Origin: Latilactobacillus sakei
Lineage (GTDB): Bacteria > Bacillota > Bacilli > Lactobacillales > Lactobacillaceae
Direction of reading: 5' to 3'
Length of the DNA: 64,000 bases
Assembly: GCA_002953655.1 (NCBI GenBank)
Contig: CP025839.1
Location: forward strand, 434,001-498,000
The notes beneath the pieces are model-generated. The model saw only the letters and a list, made by a program, of their open reading frames with translations, had not been told where the DNA came from and did not search any database. Each line of letters begins with the position of its first letter. Position 1 is the first letter of the stretch. A program made the translations under genes and the position numbers. This document shows, one piece after another, positions 7,910 through 17,308 of the stretch.

Positions 7910-10273
7910 ATGAATCATAAAATATTAAAAACATTAGAGTACGACAAAATTAAGCAAATGTTGCAAGGCTACGCGATTACAGCGTTTGGCCAAGAACAAA
8001 TTGCAACTTTAGAACCGATTAATGAAGCCGATTTGATTCAGATTCGCTTAAACCAAACCAAAGACGGTGTTGATATTGAACGGCTAAAAGGTGGCATCCC
8101 ATTGCCCCAATTGGAAAATATCAGACCACATTTAAAACGGATCGAAATCGGAGCCATGTTAAATGGGAGTGAGCTCGCTCAAATCGGGCGCGTTTTACGC
8201 GCAACGTCTGCCGTGGTTCGTTTCTTTGAGGACTTGGAAAAAGACGAACTCGAATTAAAAGCTTTACCTGAATTGGTGGCACAATTTGTCACGCTACCGC
8301 AATTAACCGAACGGATTAGAAGCTCGGTGGCTGATGATGGTGCCATTTTAGATACTGCTTCAACCAAGTTACGCGGCTTAAGAACGGGCTTGAAGCAACT
8401 AGAAGGCCAGATTAGAAGTCGGATGGCTAGCTACACGCACGGCGCGAAAGCTAAATATTTAAGTGATCCGATCGTGACAATTCGTAATGACCGCTATGTA
8501 ATTCCTGTTAAACAAGAATACCGTGGTCAATTCGGTGGAGTGGTGCATGATCAAAGTGCCAGTGGTCAAACCCTATTTATGGAACCCCAAGCGATTATGG
8601 AATTAAATAACCGTCTGCGCCAATTACAGATTGAAGAACAACAAGAAATCGAACGGATTTTGGCGGAATTATCAGAAGCCATTATGCCAGAACGCCACAA
8701 TATTTTAGCAAATGCTGAATTATTGGGCCAACTCGATTTCGTGAATGCCAAAGCGCAACTGGCAAAAGCCTTAAAAGCAACGGAACCTTTGATCAATCCG
8801 GAGAATCATGTTGATTTAAAACAAGCCCGCCATCCTTTAATTGATGCGGCTAAAGTCGTGGCCAATGATATTGCGATCGGTGCGGATTACCAGGCAATTG
8901 TGGTGACAGGTCCGAATACCGGTGGTAAAACCATTACCCTTAAAACACTGGGCTTAGTCCAAGTAATGGCCCAATCAGGCTTATTTATCACGGCGCGTGA
9001 AGAAAGCCAAGTTGGTGTCTTCTCAGATATCTTTGCTGATATTGGTGATGAACAATCAATCGAACAGAACTTGAGTACTTTCTCAGCACATATGGAAAAT
9101 ATTATTCAGATTCTCAAACAAATTGATGATCGGAGTTTAGTGCTATTAGATGAATTAGGGGCCGGGACTGATCCGCAAGAAGGGGCTGCTTTAGCGATTG
9201 CCATCTTGGATCAAATCGGGATTGTCGGAGCTAACGTGGTGGCGTCAACCCATTATCCTGAATTGAAGATTTATGGCTACAACCGACCACAAACCATCAA
9301 TGCCAGCATGGAATTTGATGTAGCGACGCTACAGCCAACGTACCGCCTTTTAATCGGGGTCCCTGGTCGCAGTAATGCGTTTGATATTTCCACACGGCTT
9401 GGTTTACCAAATTCAATTGTCGCTCAAGCTAAACAGTTAATGAACGATGAAAGCCAAGATTTGAACAATATGATTACCGATCTTGAAAATCAACGGAAGG
9501 CAGCCGAAACCGAATACCAAGCACTACGGCATGAATTATCAGAAGCGACTGATCTGCACCAACAACTCTCAACAGCTTATCAACAATTCTTTGAAGACCG
9601 CGAAACGGAAATGACGAAGGCCAAAGAAAAAGCAAATGCGATTGTCGAAAAAGCTGAAGTCAAAGCGGATAAAGTCATCACTAAATTGCGTGATATGCAA
9701 ATGAATCAAGGGGCACAGATTAAGGAAAATCAATTAATCGACGCCAAGGCTGAATTAGGCCAACTACATCAAGAAACGACCTTGAAGAAAAATAAAGTGC
9801 TCCAACGGGCTAAACGACGTCAAACGCTTAAAGTTGGCGATGACGTATTAGTCACGTCTTACGGCCAACGAGGGACTTTAATGCGCCAAATTGATCCGAA
9901 AAATTGGGAAGTCCAAATGGGCATTATCAAGATGAAGATTGCCAGTGACGATTTGGAAAAACAAAAAGTCGTTGAAGATAACCGACCACAACGCCATGTG
10001 ACAACCGTTAATAGCGGTGGTGCGCGCCATGTTAAAGCGCAATTGGATTTACGGGGCAAACGCTATGAAGAAGCAATGGCCGAAGTGGATCAATATATTG
10101 ATGCGGCACTATTAGCTAATTATCAACAAGTCACGATTGTCCACGGTAAAGGAACTGGTGCGATTCGTCAAGGGGTTCAAGAATACCTCCAAGCCAATCG
10201 TCAGGTGAAGAAGTACGAATATGCACCAGCTAATGCTGGTGGGAATGGTGCCACCATTGTGACATTTAAGTAA
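7910..10273 (+). CDS. mutS2: Endonuclease MutS2
   Basis: This 787-residue homologue of MutS lacks the mismatch-recognition domain. The ATPase domain has Walker A TGPNTGGKT near residue 335, and VLLDELGAGTDP carries Walker B. A long coiled coil (about 515-625) follows, then a C-terminal Smr nuclease domain beginning at LDLRGKRYEEAM near residue 710 with VHGKGTGAIR. MutS2 suppresses recombination in some species and rescues collided ribosomes in B. subtilis. The start has GAAGGAG upstream. A strong terminator follows. Confidence 0.97.
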   Translation: MNHKILKTLEYDKIKQMLQGYAITAFGQEQIATLEPINEADLIQIRLNQTKDGVDIERLKGGIPLPQLENIRPHLKRIEIGAMLNGSELAQIGRVLRATSAVVRFFEDLEKDELELKALPELVAQFVTLPQLTERIRSSVADDGAILDTASTKLRGLRTGLKQLEGQIRSRMASYTHGAKAKYLSDPIVTIRNDRYVIPVKQEYRGQFGGVVHDQSASGQTLFMEPQAIMELNNRLRQLQIEEQQEIERILAELSEAIMPERHNILANAELLGQLDFVNAKAQLAKALKATEPLINPENHVDLKQARHPLIDAAKVVANDIAIGADYQAIVVTGPNTGGKTITLKTLGLVQVMAQSGLFITAREESQVGVFSDIFADIGDEQSIEQNLSTFSAHMENIIQILKQIDDRSLVLLDELGAGTDPQEGAALAIAILDQIGIVGANVVASTHYPELKIYGYNRPQTINASMEFDVATLQPTYRLLIGVPGRSNAFDISTRLGLPNSIVAQAKQLMNDESQDLNNMITDLENQRKAAETEYQALRHELSEATDLHQQLSTAYQQFFEDRETEMTKAKEKANAIVEKAEVKADKVITKLRDMQMNQGAQIKENQLIDAKAELGQLHQETTLKKNKVLQRAKRRQTLKVGDDVLVTSYGQRGTLMRQIDPKNWEVQMGIIKMKIASDDLEKQKVVEDNRPQRHVTTVNSGGARHVKAQLDLRGKRYEEAMAEVDQYIDAALLANYQQVTIVHGKGTGAIRQGVQEYLQANRQVKKYEYAPANAGGNGATIVTFK

Positions 10274-10280
10274 GCTGATT

Positions 10281-10327
10281 AAAAACTCGAAAATGGGTGG
10301 TTGCCAAACCTATTTTTGAGTTTTTTT
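10281..10327 (+). terminator. Terminator of mutS2
   Basis: AAAAACTC pairs with GAGTTTTT around an inner stem (AAAATGGGT with ACCTATTTT), and a T tract follows. Confidence 0.8.
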
Positions 10328-10329
10328 AA

Positions 10330-10358
10330 TTGTCTTTCAATAGGTCAAGGTGTAGACT
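10330..10358 (+). promoter_or_regulatory. trxA promoter
   Basis: TTGTCT at 10330-10335 and TAGACT at 10353-10358 are separated by 17 bp. They lie between the mutS2 terminator and the trxA ribosome binding site. Confidence 0.6.
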
Positions 10359-10405
10359 AAAAGTAAGCAATTGGTTTTACACAACTAATTATAGGAGGTG
10401 CGGTT

Positions 10406-10717
10406 ATGGTAGACGTTTTAACGGATAAAGATTTTGAAGCAGAAACAAGTCAAGGGGTTGTTTTAACAGACTTCTGGGCGACTTGGTGTGGTCCTTGTCG
10501 GATGCAATCACCTGTTATTGAAGAATTAGCACAAACAAATGATAAGGTTAAATTTACAAAGATGGACGTGGATGCTAACCCAGAAACGCCAGCAAAATTT
10601 GGGATTATGGCAATTCCAACATTGATTGTCAAAAAAGACGGTCAAGTTGTCGAAACAATTACGGGCTTCCACAATAAGGCACAATTAACAGAAACATTAG
10701 CTAAATATACTGATTAG
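10406..10717 (+). CDS. trxA: Thioredoxin
   Basis: This 103-residue thioredoxin has the redox motif WCGPC (cysteines 28 and 31) and the cis-proline loop in MAIPT. It reduces protein disulfides in the cytoplasm with electrons from thioredoxin reductase. The sequence is short and canonical. AGGAGG lies seven bases before the start codon. It has its own promoter and terminator, so it is monocistronic. Confidence 0.97.
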   Translation: MVDVLTDKDFEAETSQGVVLTDFWATWCGPCRMQSPVIEELAQTNDKVKFTKMDVDANPETPAKFGIMAIPTLIVKKDGQVVETITGFHNKAQLTETLAKYTD

Positions 10718-10767
10718 AGCACAGAAACGATTGGAAACATGCGTTGAAAAGCGTCTCTAACAACTGC

Positions 10768-10806
10768 AGGACCAGGGGGAGAATTTCTTTACCGGGTCCT
10801 TTTTTA
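10768..10806 (+). terminator. Terminator of trxA
   Basis: AGGACC and GGTCCT arms with an extended inner pairing are followed by TTTTTT. Confidence 0.75.
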
Positions 10807-10918
10807 GTCCCCCATAATGTGTGACAAAAATGTTAGTGGTGGTTATTAAATCGGTGTGGTACCTTTAATAAGGTAATATAGTGGACTAATCAGAAAACAA
10901 GAGAAAGAAATGGTGAAA

Positions 10919-11068
10919 ATGGGACAAAAAATCCTTAATTTTTGGCAAAAACCAGTTGTCAATTTCATTGGCAGAACGATTATATATTTTATAATTCTCT
11001 TAATTTTACTCTACCTGTACGACTACAGTGGTATTGGTAGCCCTAAATTTATTTATAATGAATTTTAG
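10919..11068 (+). CDS. dltX: DltX, small membrane protein of teichoic acid D-alanylation
   Basis: This 49-residue protein has a single membrane helix (about residues 20-34) and ends in SPKFIYNEF. That is the conserved C-terminal signature of DltX, which acts with DltB-D in moving D-alanine onto lipoteichoic acid. The ATG at 10919 is preferred over an in-frame ATG at 10910 because GAGAAAG is then about 11 bases away rather than 2. It is the first gene of the dlt operon, with dltA 17 bp downstream. Confidence 0.9.
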   Translation: MGQKILNFWQKPVVNFIGRTIIYFIILLILLYLYDYSGIGSPKFIYNEF

Positions 11069-11085
11069 TTTAATGAAGGAGCGTA

Positions 11086-12618
11086 ATGGTGATGACAAAT
11101 AGCATTATTCAAAAAATTGATACAATTGCGATTGAACAACCGCAAACCGTGGCGTATCAATACGGCCAAATGCAGTATTCATATGCGGACTTAAAAGTTG
11201 CATCTGATCGAATCGCTGCGTTTATCCAGGACCAAGCATTGCCTAAAGGCGCCCCAGTGATTGTTTTTGGGGGCCAACAGTTCGAAATGGTGGCCACATT
11301 CTTAGGTGCTGTAAAAGCGGGCCATGCCTACATTCCGGTTGAACAACACTCAGATGCAGAACGCATTCAACAAATTGAATCGGTTGCTAAACCAGCGGCG
11401 GTTCTATCATGGGCGTCAGCTAGCCAAATTGAGGTTGACATGCCGGTCTTCCAAGCTGATACATTAGCGGACGTTGTGGCAAGTGGGGCAACAGATTATG
11501 ATGCCCAACAAAGCGTCCAAGGGGATGATAACTTCTATATCATTTTCACTTCTGGGACAACCGGCTTACCAAAAGGAGTTCAAATTAGTGAAAACAACCT
11601 TTTGAGCTTTGTCGACTGGGCGAACCCAGCCTTTGGAGTTGCCGATAATAGTCGGGTCTTAATTCAAGCCCCATATTCATTTGACTTATCAGTCATGGAC
11701 CTTTATCCAGGGCTTTGCTCAGGCGCAACATTGGTGATTTTAGAAAAAGAAATTACGGATAACTTCAAAACCTTATTTGAAGTATTACCAACCTTGAAGA
11801 TTAATGAATGGGTTTCAACCCCATCATTTGTTGAAATCTGTTTACTTGCACCAACGTTTGATAGCGAACATTATCCAGAACTGCGTGAATTCGTCTTCTG
11901 TGGTGAAGAATTAACGCATCAAACGGCTGAAAAATTAATTGCACGGTTCCCAGCAGCTAAGGTCTTCAACACTTATGGCCCAACCGAAGCAACGGTTGCG
12001 ATGACTAGTATCGAAATTACTGCTGATGTTCTCGCACAGTATGACCGTTTACCAATTGGGTATACGAAGCCAGATACGCAGACGGTTGTCGTTGATGAAC
12101 AAAACAACGAAGTCGCACCGGGCCAACCTGGTGAATTATTGATTAGTGGGCCGAGCGTTTCGAAAGGTTACTTAAATAATCCTGAAAAAACGAACGCCGC
12201 CTTTTTCGAAAAAGACGGCCAACGTTTCTATCATTCAGGCGACTTAGTGGTTGCCGATGACAATCAATTGATTTTCTATAAAGGGCGGACGGATTTCCAA
12301 GTTAAGATGCATGGTTATCGGATCGAACTAGAAGAAATTGATCATCACTTAGGTCAATTAAAACAAGTTAAACAAGCCTGCACAGTACCGCGTTACAACA
12401 AGGCCCACCAAGTAACGCAATTAATTGCTTACGTCGTGCCCGCTGAAGACCAAGTGGGGGATGCGACATTAACAAAAACGTTAAAAGCAGCCCTGGCTGA
12501 AAATACAATGGCCTACATGATTCCCCAACGTTTCGTCTATCCAGAAAGTTTACCATTATCCGTCAATGGTAAGGTTGACCGCAAAGCGTTGATTAAAGAG
12601 GTAAATGGGAATGCCTAA
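11086..12618 (+). CDS. dltA: D-alanine--poly(phosphoribitol) ligase subunit 1 (D-alanyl carrier protein ligase)
   Basis: This 510-residue ANL-superfamily adenylating enzyme activates D-alanine with ATP and loads it onto DltC. The A3 motif FTSGTTGLPKG is at about residue 154, NTYGPTEATV carries A5, and YHSGD and GRTDFQVKMHGYRIE give A7/A8. The catalytic lysine lies in VNGKVDRK at the C-terminus. AAGGAG lies four bases before the chosen ATG; an ATG two codons later is an equally possible start. The gene overlaps dltB by 14 bp. Confidence 0.97.
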   Translation: MVMTNSIIQKIDTIAIEQPQTVAYQYGQMQYSYADLKVASDRIAAFIQDQALPKGAPVIVFGGQQFEMVATFLGAVKAGHAYIPVEQHSDAERIQQIESVAKPAAVLSWASASQIEVDMPVFQADTLADVVASGATDYDAQQSVQGDDNFYIIFTSGTTGLPKGVQISENNLLSFVDWANPAFGVADNSRVLIQAPYSFDLSVMDLYPGLCSGATLVILEKEITDNFKTLFEVLPTLKINEWVSTPSFVEICLLAPTFDSEHYPELREFVFCGEELTHQTAEKLIARFPAAKVFNTYGPTEATVAMTSIEITADVLAQYDRLPIGYTKPDTQTVVVDEQNNEVAPGQPGELLISGPSVSKGYLNNPEKTNAAFFEKDGQRFYHSGDLVVADDNQLIFYKGRTDFQVKMHGYRIELEEIDHHLGQLKQVKQACTVPRYNKAHQVTQLIAYVVPAEDQVGDATLTKTLKAALAENTMAYMIPQRFVYPESLPLSVNGKVDRKALIKEVNGNA

Positions 12619-13819
12619 TTTACAACCATACGCCAATCCTAATTACTTCATTATTTTAGGAATTGCGCTAGTGCCGCTAATCATTGGTTTTTTAAATGGT
12701 AAACGGTGGCATATCTATGAAACACTTGTTTCACTGCTCTTTTTAGTCTTAATCTTTGACGGTGATAAGATTAATCAAGGGTTAGCTTTAATCGGTTACG
12801 TGCTATTCGAGGGGGCCTTGATTTGGGGCTACACCGTATATCGTCAAAAACGTAATAGTACAGCGTTATTCGACCTAGCGGTTGTCCTGGCGATTATGCC
12901 GCTAGTGATTGTTAAATTCGTCCCATTTTTAAATCCAGGTCGGAATTCGATTATTGGTTTTTTAGGGATTAGTTATTTAACCTTCAAAGCTGTCGGCATG
13001 ATTATGGAAACCCGTGATGGGAGTATTAAGAAGTTTGAACCATGGTTGTTCTTACAATTCATGTTATTCTTCCCAACCATCTCATCTGGTCCGATTGATC
13101 GTTACCGGCGCTTCAAGAAGGATTATCTAAAAGTGCCTGAACGTGATCACTATATTGATATGCTGGGAAAAGCCATGCACAACTTCATGCTAGGGTTTGT
13201 GTATAAGTTTATTCTGGGATACGCGTTTGGAACCTTGTTACTGCCTAAAATGGCGCACTTAGCTATGGCCAGTCGTGGTGGTTTCTTGGATATTTCATGG
13301 GGCCTTGTGGGTTACATGTATGTCTATAGTATGTATCTATTCTTTGATTTTGCGGGTTACAGTTTATTCGCAGTGGGGACGAGTTATGTGATGGGGATTG
13401 AAACACCAATCAACTTTAACAAACCATTTTCATCACCGAATATCAAAGAATTCTGGAATAGATGGCATATGACACTATCATTTTGGTTTAGAGATTACAT
13501 TTATATGCGACTCGTTTTCTTCTTGATGAAGCATAAAATTACTAAGAATAAAGTCTTGATTGCCAACCTTGGTTATTTAACGTTATTCTTACTGATGGGC
13601 TTTTGGCACGGGTTAACCTGGTATTACATTGTGTATGGTTTATTCCATGCCATTTGGATTATCCTAACAGATGTCTGGTTACGCTTTAAGAAGAAACATA
13701 AAGATCACATTATCAGCAACCGGTGGACTAATTATCTAGCCATCTTTGCAACTTTTAACACAGTATGTTTAAGTTTTTTAATTTTCTCAGGCTTCTTGGA
13801 CCGACTCTGGTTCCATTAA
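12605..13819 (+). CDS. dltB: D-alanyl transfer membrane protein DltB (MBOAT family)
   Basis: This 404-residue polytopic protein belongs to the membrane-bound O-acyltransferase family. The catalytic-site histidine is H335, in LLMGFWHGLTW, and the upstream FNRPFSSPNIKEFWNRWH-type block is present (here it begins FNKPFSSPN). It takes D-alanine from DltC at the inner face and passes it across the membrane. The start lies inside the end of dltA with GAGG upstream, which suggests translational coupling. Confidence 0.96.
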   Translation: MGMPNLQPYANPNYFIILGIALVPLIIGFLNGKRWHIYETLVSLLFLVLIFDGDKINQGLALIGYVLFEGALIWGYTVYRQKRNSTALFDLAVVLAIMPLVIVKFVPFLNPGRNSIIGFLGISYLTFKAVGMIMETRDGSIKKFEPWLFLQFMLFFPTISSGPIDRYRRFKKDYLKVPERDHYIDMLGKAMHNFMLGFVYKFILGYAFGTLLLPKMAHLAMASRGGFLDISWGLVGYMYVYSMYLFFDFAGYSLFAVGTSYVMGIETPINFNKPFSSPNIKEFWNRWHMTLSFWFRDYIYMRLVFFLMKHKITKNKVLIANLGYLTLFLLMGFWHGLTWYYIVYGLFHAIWIILTDVWLRFKKKHKDHIISNRWTNYLAIFATFNTVCLSFLIFSGFLDRLWFH

Positions 13820-13848
13820 GACCAAACAATTGAAGGAGCGTTTTAATC

Positions 13849-14085
13849 ATGGATGTAGAAAACACAGTAGTAGAAATTTTGGCAGATTTAACAGGTAACG
13901 ACGATATCAAAGATAATATGGATTTAGATTTATTTGAAACAGGCACATTAGATTCGATGGCTACGGTTCAATTATTACTTGAATTACAAGGTCAATTAGA
14001 TATCGACGTACCAGTTTCAGAATTTGATCGTAACGAATGGGCAACACCAAACAAAATCATCGCTAAAGCAAAGGAATTGCAATAA
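13849..14085 (+). CDS. dltC: D-alanyl carrier protein
   Basis: This 78-residue acyl-carrier-type protein is acidic and helical. The phosphopantetheine attachment serine is S36 in GTLDSMATV. It carries D-alanine from DltA to DltB. GAAGGAG lies about nine bases upstream. dltD begins two bases after the stop codon. Confidence 0.97.
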   Translation: MDVENTVVEILADLTGNDDIKDNMDLDLFETGTLDSMATVQLLLELQGQLDIDVPVSEFDRNEWATPNKIIAKAKELQ

Positions 14086-14086
14086 G

Positions 14087-15358
14087 ATGTTTAAGAAATT
14101 GTGGCTGATTTTTGGGCCAGTGTTAATTGCCGGTGCGTGCTTAGGCGCGTTATTATTATCGCCATTTCGCTTTAGTCATCCAAGCGCCAAGACTTTATCG
14201 ACAGCAGCGACATCAATGTCAGCCAATGTCATTAAAGGCGAGGCTATCAAGGATGCTGCGTTTAATGCGGATTATATTCCTGTTATCGGTTCTTCCGAGT
14301 TGTCACGAATGGATGCGTTACATCCTTCCGTCATGGCTGAAAAGTATAATTGGCAAAATAAACCATTTTTAATTGGCGCACCTGGCACACAGTCATTAAC
14401 ACATTTCTTATCCCTTCAAGCGACAGGGCAACACCTTACGGGTAAGAAAGCGGTCGTGATCATTTCGCCACAATGGTTTGTACCACAAGGCGTTAAATCA
14501 GAAATGTTTGATTTCTTCTATTCGCCACTGCAAACGTCATACTTCTTAATCCACGCTAAGGATTCAGCAGCAACACGCTATGCAGCCAAACGAATTCTCG
14601 ATTTAACGAGCGATACAACCAGTGGGGTAATGCGGGATGCATTAAAGAACAAGGCTTTGGGCTTACCGCTAACAACGGTGCAAAAAGTGTATATCAATAA
14701 CATTAAACGCCCAGGCCTACAACAACAGGATCAACTCTTCAGTCAATTATTTATTCACGGTCGTGAAAAGGAATTGGCCAAAGGGTTGAAGGTCTTACCA
14801 GATCAACAAGATTTACAAACCCTTGATCAGGTGGCGACAACGCTTGGTCGCAAAGCAACTGCGGGTAACCCGTTTGGGATTCAAAAGAAATTTTATGAAC
14901 AACGGATTTTACCAAACCAAGCAAAATTAAAGGGTGAACAAAGTCATTTTAACTATGAAAGTTCACCAGAATTTTCGGACTTCCAGTTGATGCTCGATTT
15001 CTTTGCACAGCACAAGATGGCAGTGCAATTTATCATTCCACCGGTTAATGCGCGGTGGGCAGCTTATACTGGTTTATCACAAGATATGTTAAATAACTTC
15101 TCGACAAAGATTTCTTACCAATTGAAATCACAAGGGTTTAATAATATTGTCGATATGACCAAAGATGGTAACGAAGATTACTTCATGCAAGATACGATTC
15201 ATCTAGGCTGGCGTGGTTGGTTGAAGGTTGACCAACATGTTCAACCATTCATGGCAACTAAGCAGGCTGGTAAAGTATCTTATAAATTATCAGATGACTA
15301 TCTAGATCGCTCATGGCAAGATGTTGCTGGTGATCAAGTGAAAAATTTTGAAGAATAA
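14087..15358 (+). CDS. dltD: D-alanyl-lipoteichoic acid biosynthesis protein DltD
   Basis: This 423-residue protein has an N-terminal membrane anchor (about residues 5-24) and an extracellular SGNH-like domain. The nucleophile serine is in IGSSELS, and the C-terminal DTIHLGWRGW carries the catalytic Asp/His pair. It transfers D-alanine to teichoic acid outside the membrane. The reading frame extends upstream into dltC, but the ATG right after the dltC stop, giving the basic-then-hydrophobic anchor, is the natural start. It is the last gene of the operon. Confidence 0.96.
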   Translation: MFKKLWLIFGPVLIAGACLGALLLSPFRFSHPSAKTLSTAATSMSANVIKGEAIKDAAFNADYIPVIGSSELSRMDALHPSVMAEKYNWQNKPFLIGAPGTQSLTHFLSLQATGQHLTGKKAVVIISPQWFVPQGVKSEMFDFFYSPLQTSYFLIHAKDSAATRYAAKRILDLTSDTTSGVMRDALKNKALGLPLTTVQKVYINNIKRPGLQQQDQLFSQLFIHGREKELAKGLKVLPDQQDLQTLDQVATTLGRKATAGNPFGIQKKFYEQRILPNQAKLKGEQSHFNYESSPEFSDFQLMLDFFAQHKMAVQFIIPPVNARWAAYTGLSQDMLNNFSTKISYQLKSQGFNNIVDMTKDGNEDYFMQDTIHLGWRGWLKVDQHVQPFMATKQAGKVSYKLSDDYLDRSWQDVAGDQVKNFEE

Positions 15359-15361
15359 ACT

Positions 15362-15398
15362 AAAAAAGCGTGCTGACGACTGTCAGCACGCTTTTTTA
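15362..15398. terminator. Bidirectional terminator between dltD and the siderophore-binding gene
   Basis: AAAAAAGCGTGCTGAC and its exact complement flank a 3-base loop. A and T runs on both sides allow termination of both convergent transcripts. Confidence 0.9.
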
Positions 15399-15408
15399 GT
15401 TGCACTTC

Positions 15409-16332
15409 TTATTTAATGATCTTCAATACCGATTGAATCATTTCTTCGTACGCGATGGGACCTTTGTACATCCAACTTGATGATTTGTCATAACTATAGA
15501 GTTGTTTATTCTTAACAGCTTTGACGTTTTGCCAGATGGGTTCTTTGAACATAGCGGCCCCGCGGTCGCTGTTAACTAGGAAGATATAGTCGGCATCTAA
15601 TTCAGTTAGTTTTTCGAGCGAAACTGGCATCCAGTCAGCGGTTGCGTTTTTAGAAATTGTTTTTACCAAATCAGGTTCTTTTAAACCGAGGTCTTGATAA
15701 AGAAGCGCGCCACTTGCGGCGTGATCATTGACCATGAAAGCTGAGTTATTCGTGACCCATAAAACCGCGGCTGATTGATTAGGCGCTTTTGTTTGGATTG
15801 TTTTTTTAGCGCTGGCTAATTTTTGGTCATAGTCTTTTAAAACGGCTTGCCCCTTATCTTCTTTGTTGACCGCTTTAGCCACGTCTTTTAATTGGGTGCG
15901 CCAGTTGACTTTAGCGCCATTTTTAACAACGTAAGTCGGTGCCAGTTTGTTGTATTGGGCATACTTACCACCTTGAACAGCACTGTTGTCACCCACTAGA
16001 ATCAGATCAGGTTTGGCTTTGGCAACCGCTTCAAACGGTAAATCGTAGTTGATAGTGGGGACATCTTTTAAGTATTTTGCAAGATAGTCTTGGCGACTGG
16101 TCCCGTTTTTGACGGACCATTGGACCACCGGTTTGATATCGAGCGAAACAAGATAATCTTCTAGATATGAACCAATCACACGCTTAGGGTGTGTGGGAAC
16201 GCTTACCTTATGTTGCATACTATCGGTTAATGACCGGGTTTGTTTCTTAGGGGCTGCTTTAGCTTGGCAACCAGCTAAGACGACTAATGATGCTAATCCT
16301 AAAATGGCGATAATACGACTTGACTTTTTCAT
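15409..16332 (-). CDS. Iron-siderophore ABC transporter substrate-binding lipoprotein
   Basis: This 307-residue lipoprotein has the lipobox LAGC, with the lipidated cysteine at residue 22 after a hydrophobic signal. The rest fits the FecB/FhuD periplasmic-binding fold: KRVIGSYLEDYLVSLDIKPV at the start and KPDLILVGD in the middle. It captures ferric siderophores, or possibly haem, at the cell surface. It is divergent from the matching ATPase/permease genes, and a Fur-like palindrome overlaps its promoter. The exact ligand cannot be read from sequence. Confidence 0.92.
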   Translation of the reverse strand: MKKSSRIIAILGLASLVVLAGCQAKAAPKKQTRSLTDSMQHKVSVPTHPKRVIGSYLEDYLVSLDIKPVVQWSVKNGTSRQDYLAKYLKDVPTINYDLPFEAVAKAKPDLILVGDNSAVQGGKYAQYNKLAPTYVVKNGAKVNWRTQLKDVAKAVNKEDKGQAVLKDYDQKLASAKKTIQTKAPNQSAAVLWVTNNSAFMVNDHAASGALLYQDLGLKEPDLVKTISKNATADWMPVSLEKLTELDADYIFLVNSDRGAAMFKEPIWQNVKAVKNKQLYSYDKSSSWMYKGPIAYEEMIQSVLKIIK

Positions 16333-16354
16333 GAGTTTCCTCCAAAAATATAAT

Positions 16355-16369
16355 TGAGAACTATTCTCA
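16355..16369. promoter_or_regulatory. Fur-like operator
   Basis: TGAGAACTATTCTCA is a 7-1-7 inverted repeat with one mismatch, of the type bound by Fur. It lies immediately downstream of the minus-strand -10 box, where binding would block transcription under iron-replete conditions. Confidence 0.7.
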
Positions 16370-16398
16370 TTATCGAATGATTATAGTCCAACTGTCAA
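16369..16398 (-). promoter_or_regulatory. Promoter of the siderophore-binding lipoprotein gene
   Basis: On the minus strand TTGACA (16398-16393) and GATAAT (16374-16369) are separated by 18 bp. The Fur-like palindrome follows directly. Confidence 0.65.
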
Positions 16399-16436
16399 GT
16401 TGTTTCGGAATTTTGATATTGTTTTCTCATATAAGA

Positions 16437-16465
16437 TTGTTATCTGAGAAATGTTTTCTTATAAT
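16437..16465 (+). promoter_or_regulatory. Promoter of the iron ABC transporter operon
   Basis: TTGTTA at 16437-16442 and TATAAT at 16460-16465 have a 17-bp spacer. The spacer holds TGAGAAATGTTTTC, a second imperfect Fur-like palindrome, which suggests co-regulation with the divergent lipoprotein gene. Confidence 0.7.
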
Positions 16466-16504
16466 AAGTAAGAGCTGTTAATCGGGCGAAAGGTGAGCGG
16501 AATT

Positions 16505-17308
16505 ATGGCAATTTTAGAAACACAACAGGTCAGTGTCGGGTATAGTCGGCGCTTAATTATTCAGGACTTATCGATTAAAATTCCTCAAGGTCAGATTACA
16601 ACCTTAATCGGGCCAAATGGGAGTGGTAAGTCAACTTTGATACGGACGTTAGCCCATTTGTTGAAACCGTCTTCAGGGACGGTCCTGCTGGCAGATCAGG
16701 CCTTAGCGACTAAGACGCCTAAAGAGATGGCCCAAGAAATGGCGTTATTACCCCAGGTTGGGGAATTAACGACTGATTTATCGGTCTTTGATTTAGTATC
16801 GTTTGGACGGCTACCGTACCGCCAACAGTTTAGACCATTATCAACAATTGATAAAGAAAAAATCGAATGGGCAATTAAACGCACGGGACTGAGTCAATTT
16901 AGGGCGCGTCTTTTGAGCACCTTGTCAGGCGGACAACGCCAACGGGCTTGGATTGCGATGGCTTTGGCGCAAGATACGGATATTTTAATATTAGATGAAC
17001 CAACCACTTATTTAGACTTGACCCACCAATTGGAAATTATGTTATTGATTCAGGAATTAAATCAGATTGAAGGCCGGACTATTATTATGGCGTTGCATGA
17101 TCTAAACCATGCAGCCCGTTTTTCAGATCATTTGATTGCCCTAAAAGATGGGCAATTGCAGGCTAGCGGAACAGTCAATGAGGTGATGACCCGGGATAAT
17201 TTACGTCGTATTTTTAACATTGATGCGACATTAATTGAACATGACGGGCGCCCCTTAATTCTAACTTACAATCGCTGGTCAAAAGGGGAACTGGGACATG
17301 ATGAATAA
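16505..17308 (+). CDS. Iron-siderophore ABC transporter ATP-binding protein
   Basis: This 267-residue ABC ATPase of the FhuC/FecE type has Walker A GPNGSGKST at residues 36-44, signature LSGGQRQR, Walker B ILILDEPT and the switch histidine in MALHDLNHA. It powers uptake through the two permeases that follow. A GTG four codons upstream keeps the frame open, but AAAGGTGAG is well placed for the ATG at 16505. It overlaps the first permease gene by 11 bp. Confidence 0.94.
   Translation: MAILETQQVSVGYSRRLIIQDLSIKIPQGQITTLIGPNGSGKSTLIRTLAHLLKPSSGTVLLADQALATKTPKEMAQEMALLPQVGELTTDLSVFDLVSFGRLPYRQQFRPLSTIDKEKIEWAIKRTGLSQFRARLLSTLSGGQRQRAWIAMALAQDTDILILDEPTTYLDLTHQLEIMLLIQELNQIEGRTIIMALHDLNHAARFSDHLIALKDGQLQASGTVNEVMTRDNLRRIFNIDATLIEHDGRPLILTYNRWSKGELGHDE

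Noticed and set aside
10821-10879. dlt operon promoter
   Set aside because: TAATAT at 10874 and TGTGACA at 10820 are both present but neither pairs with a convincing partner; I could not choose one.
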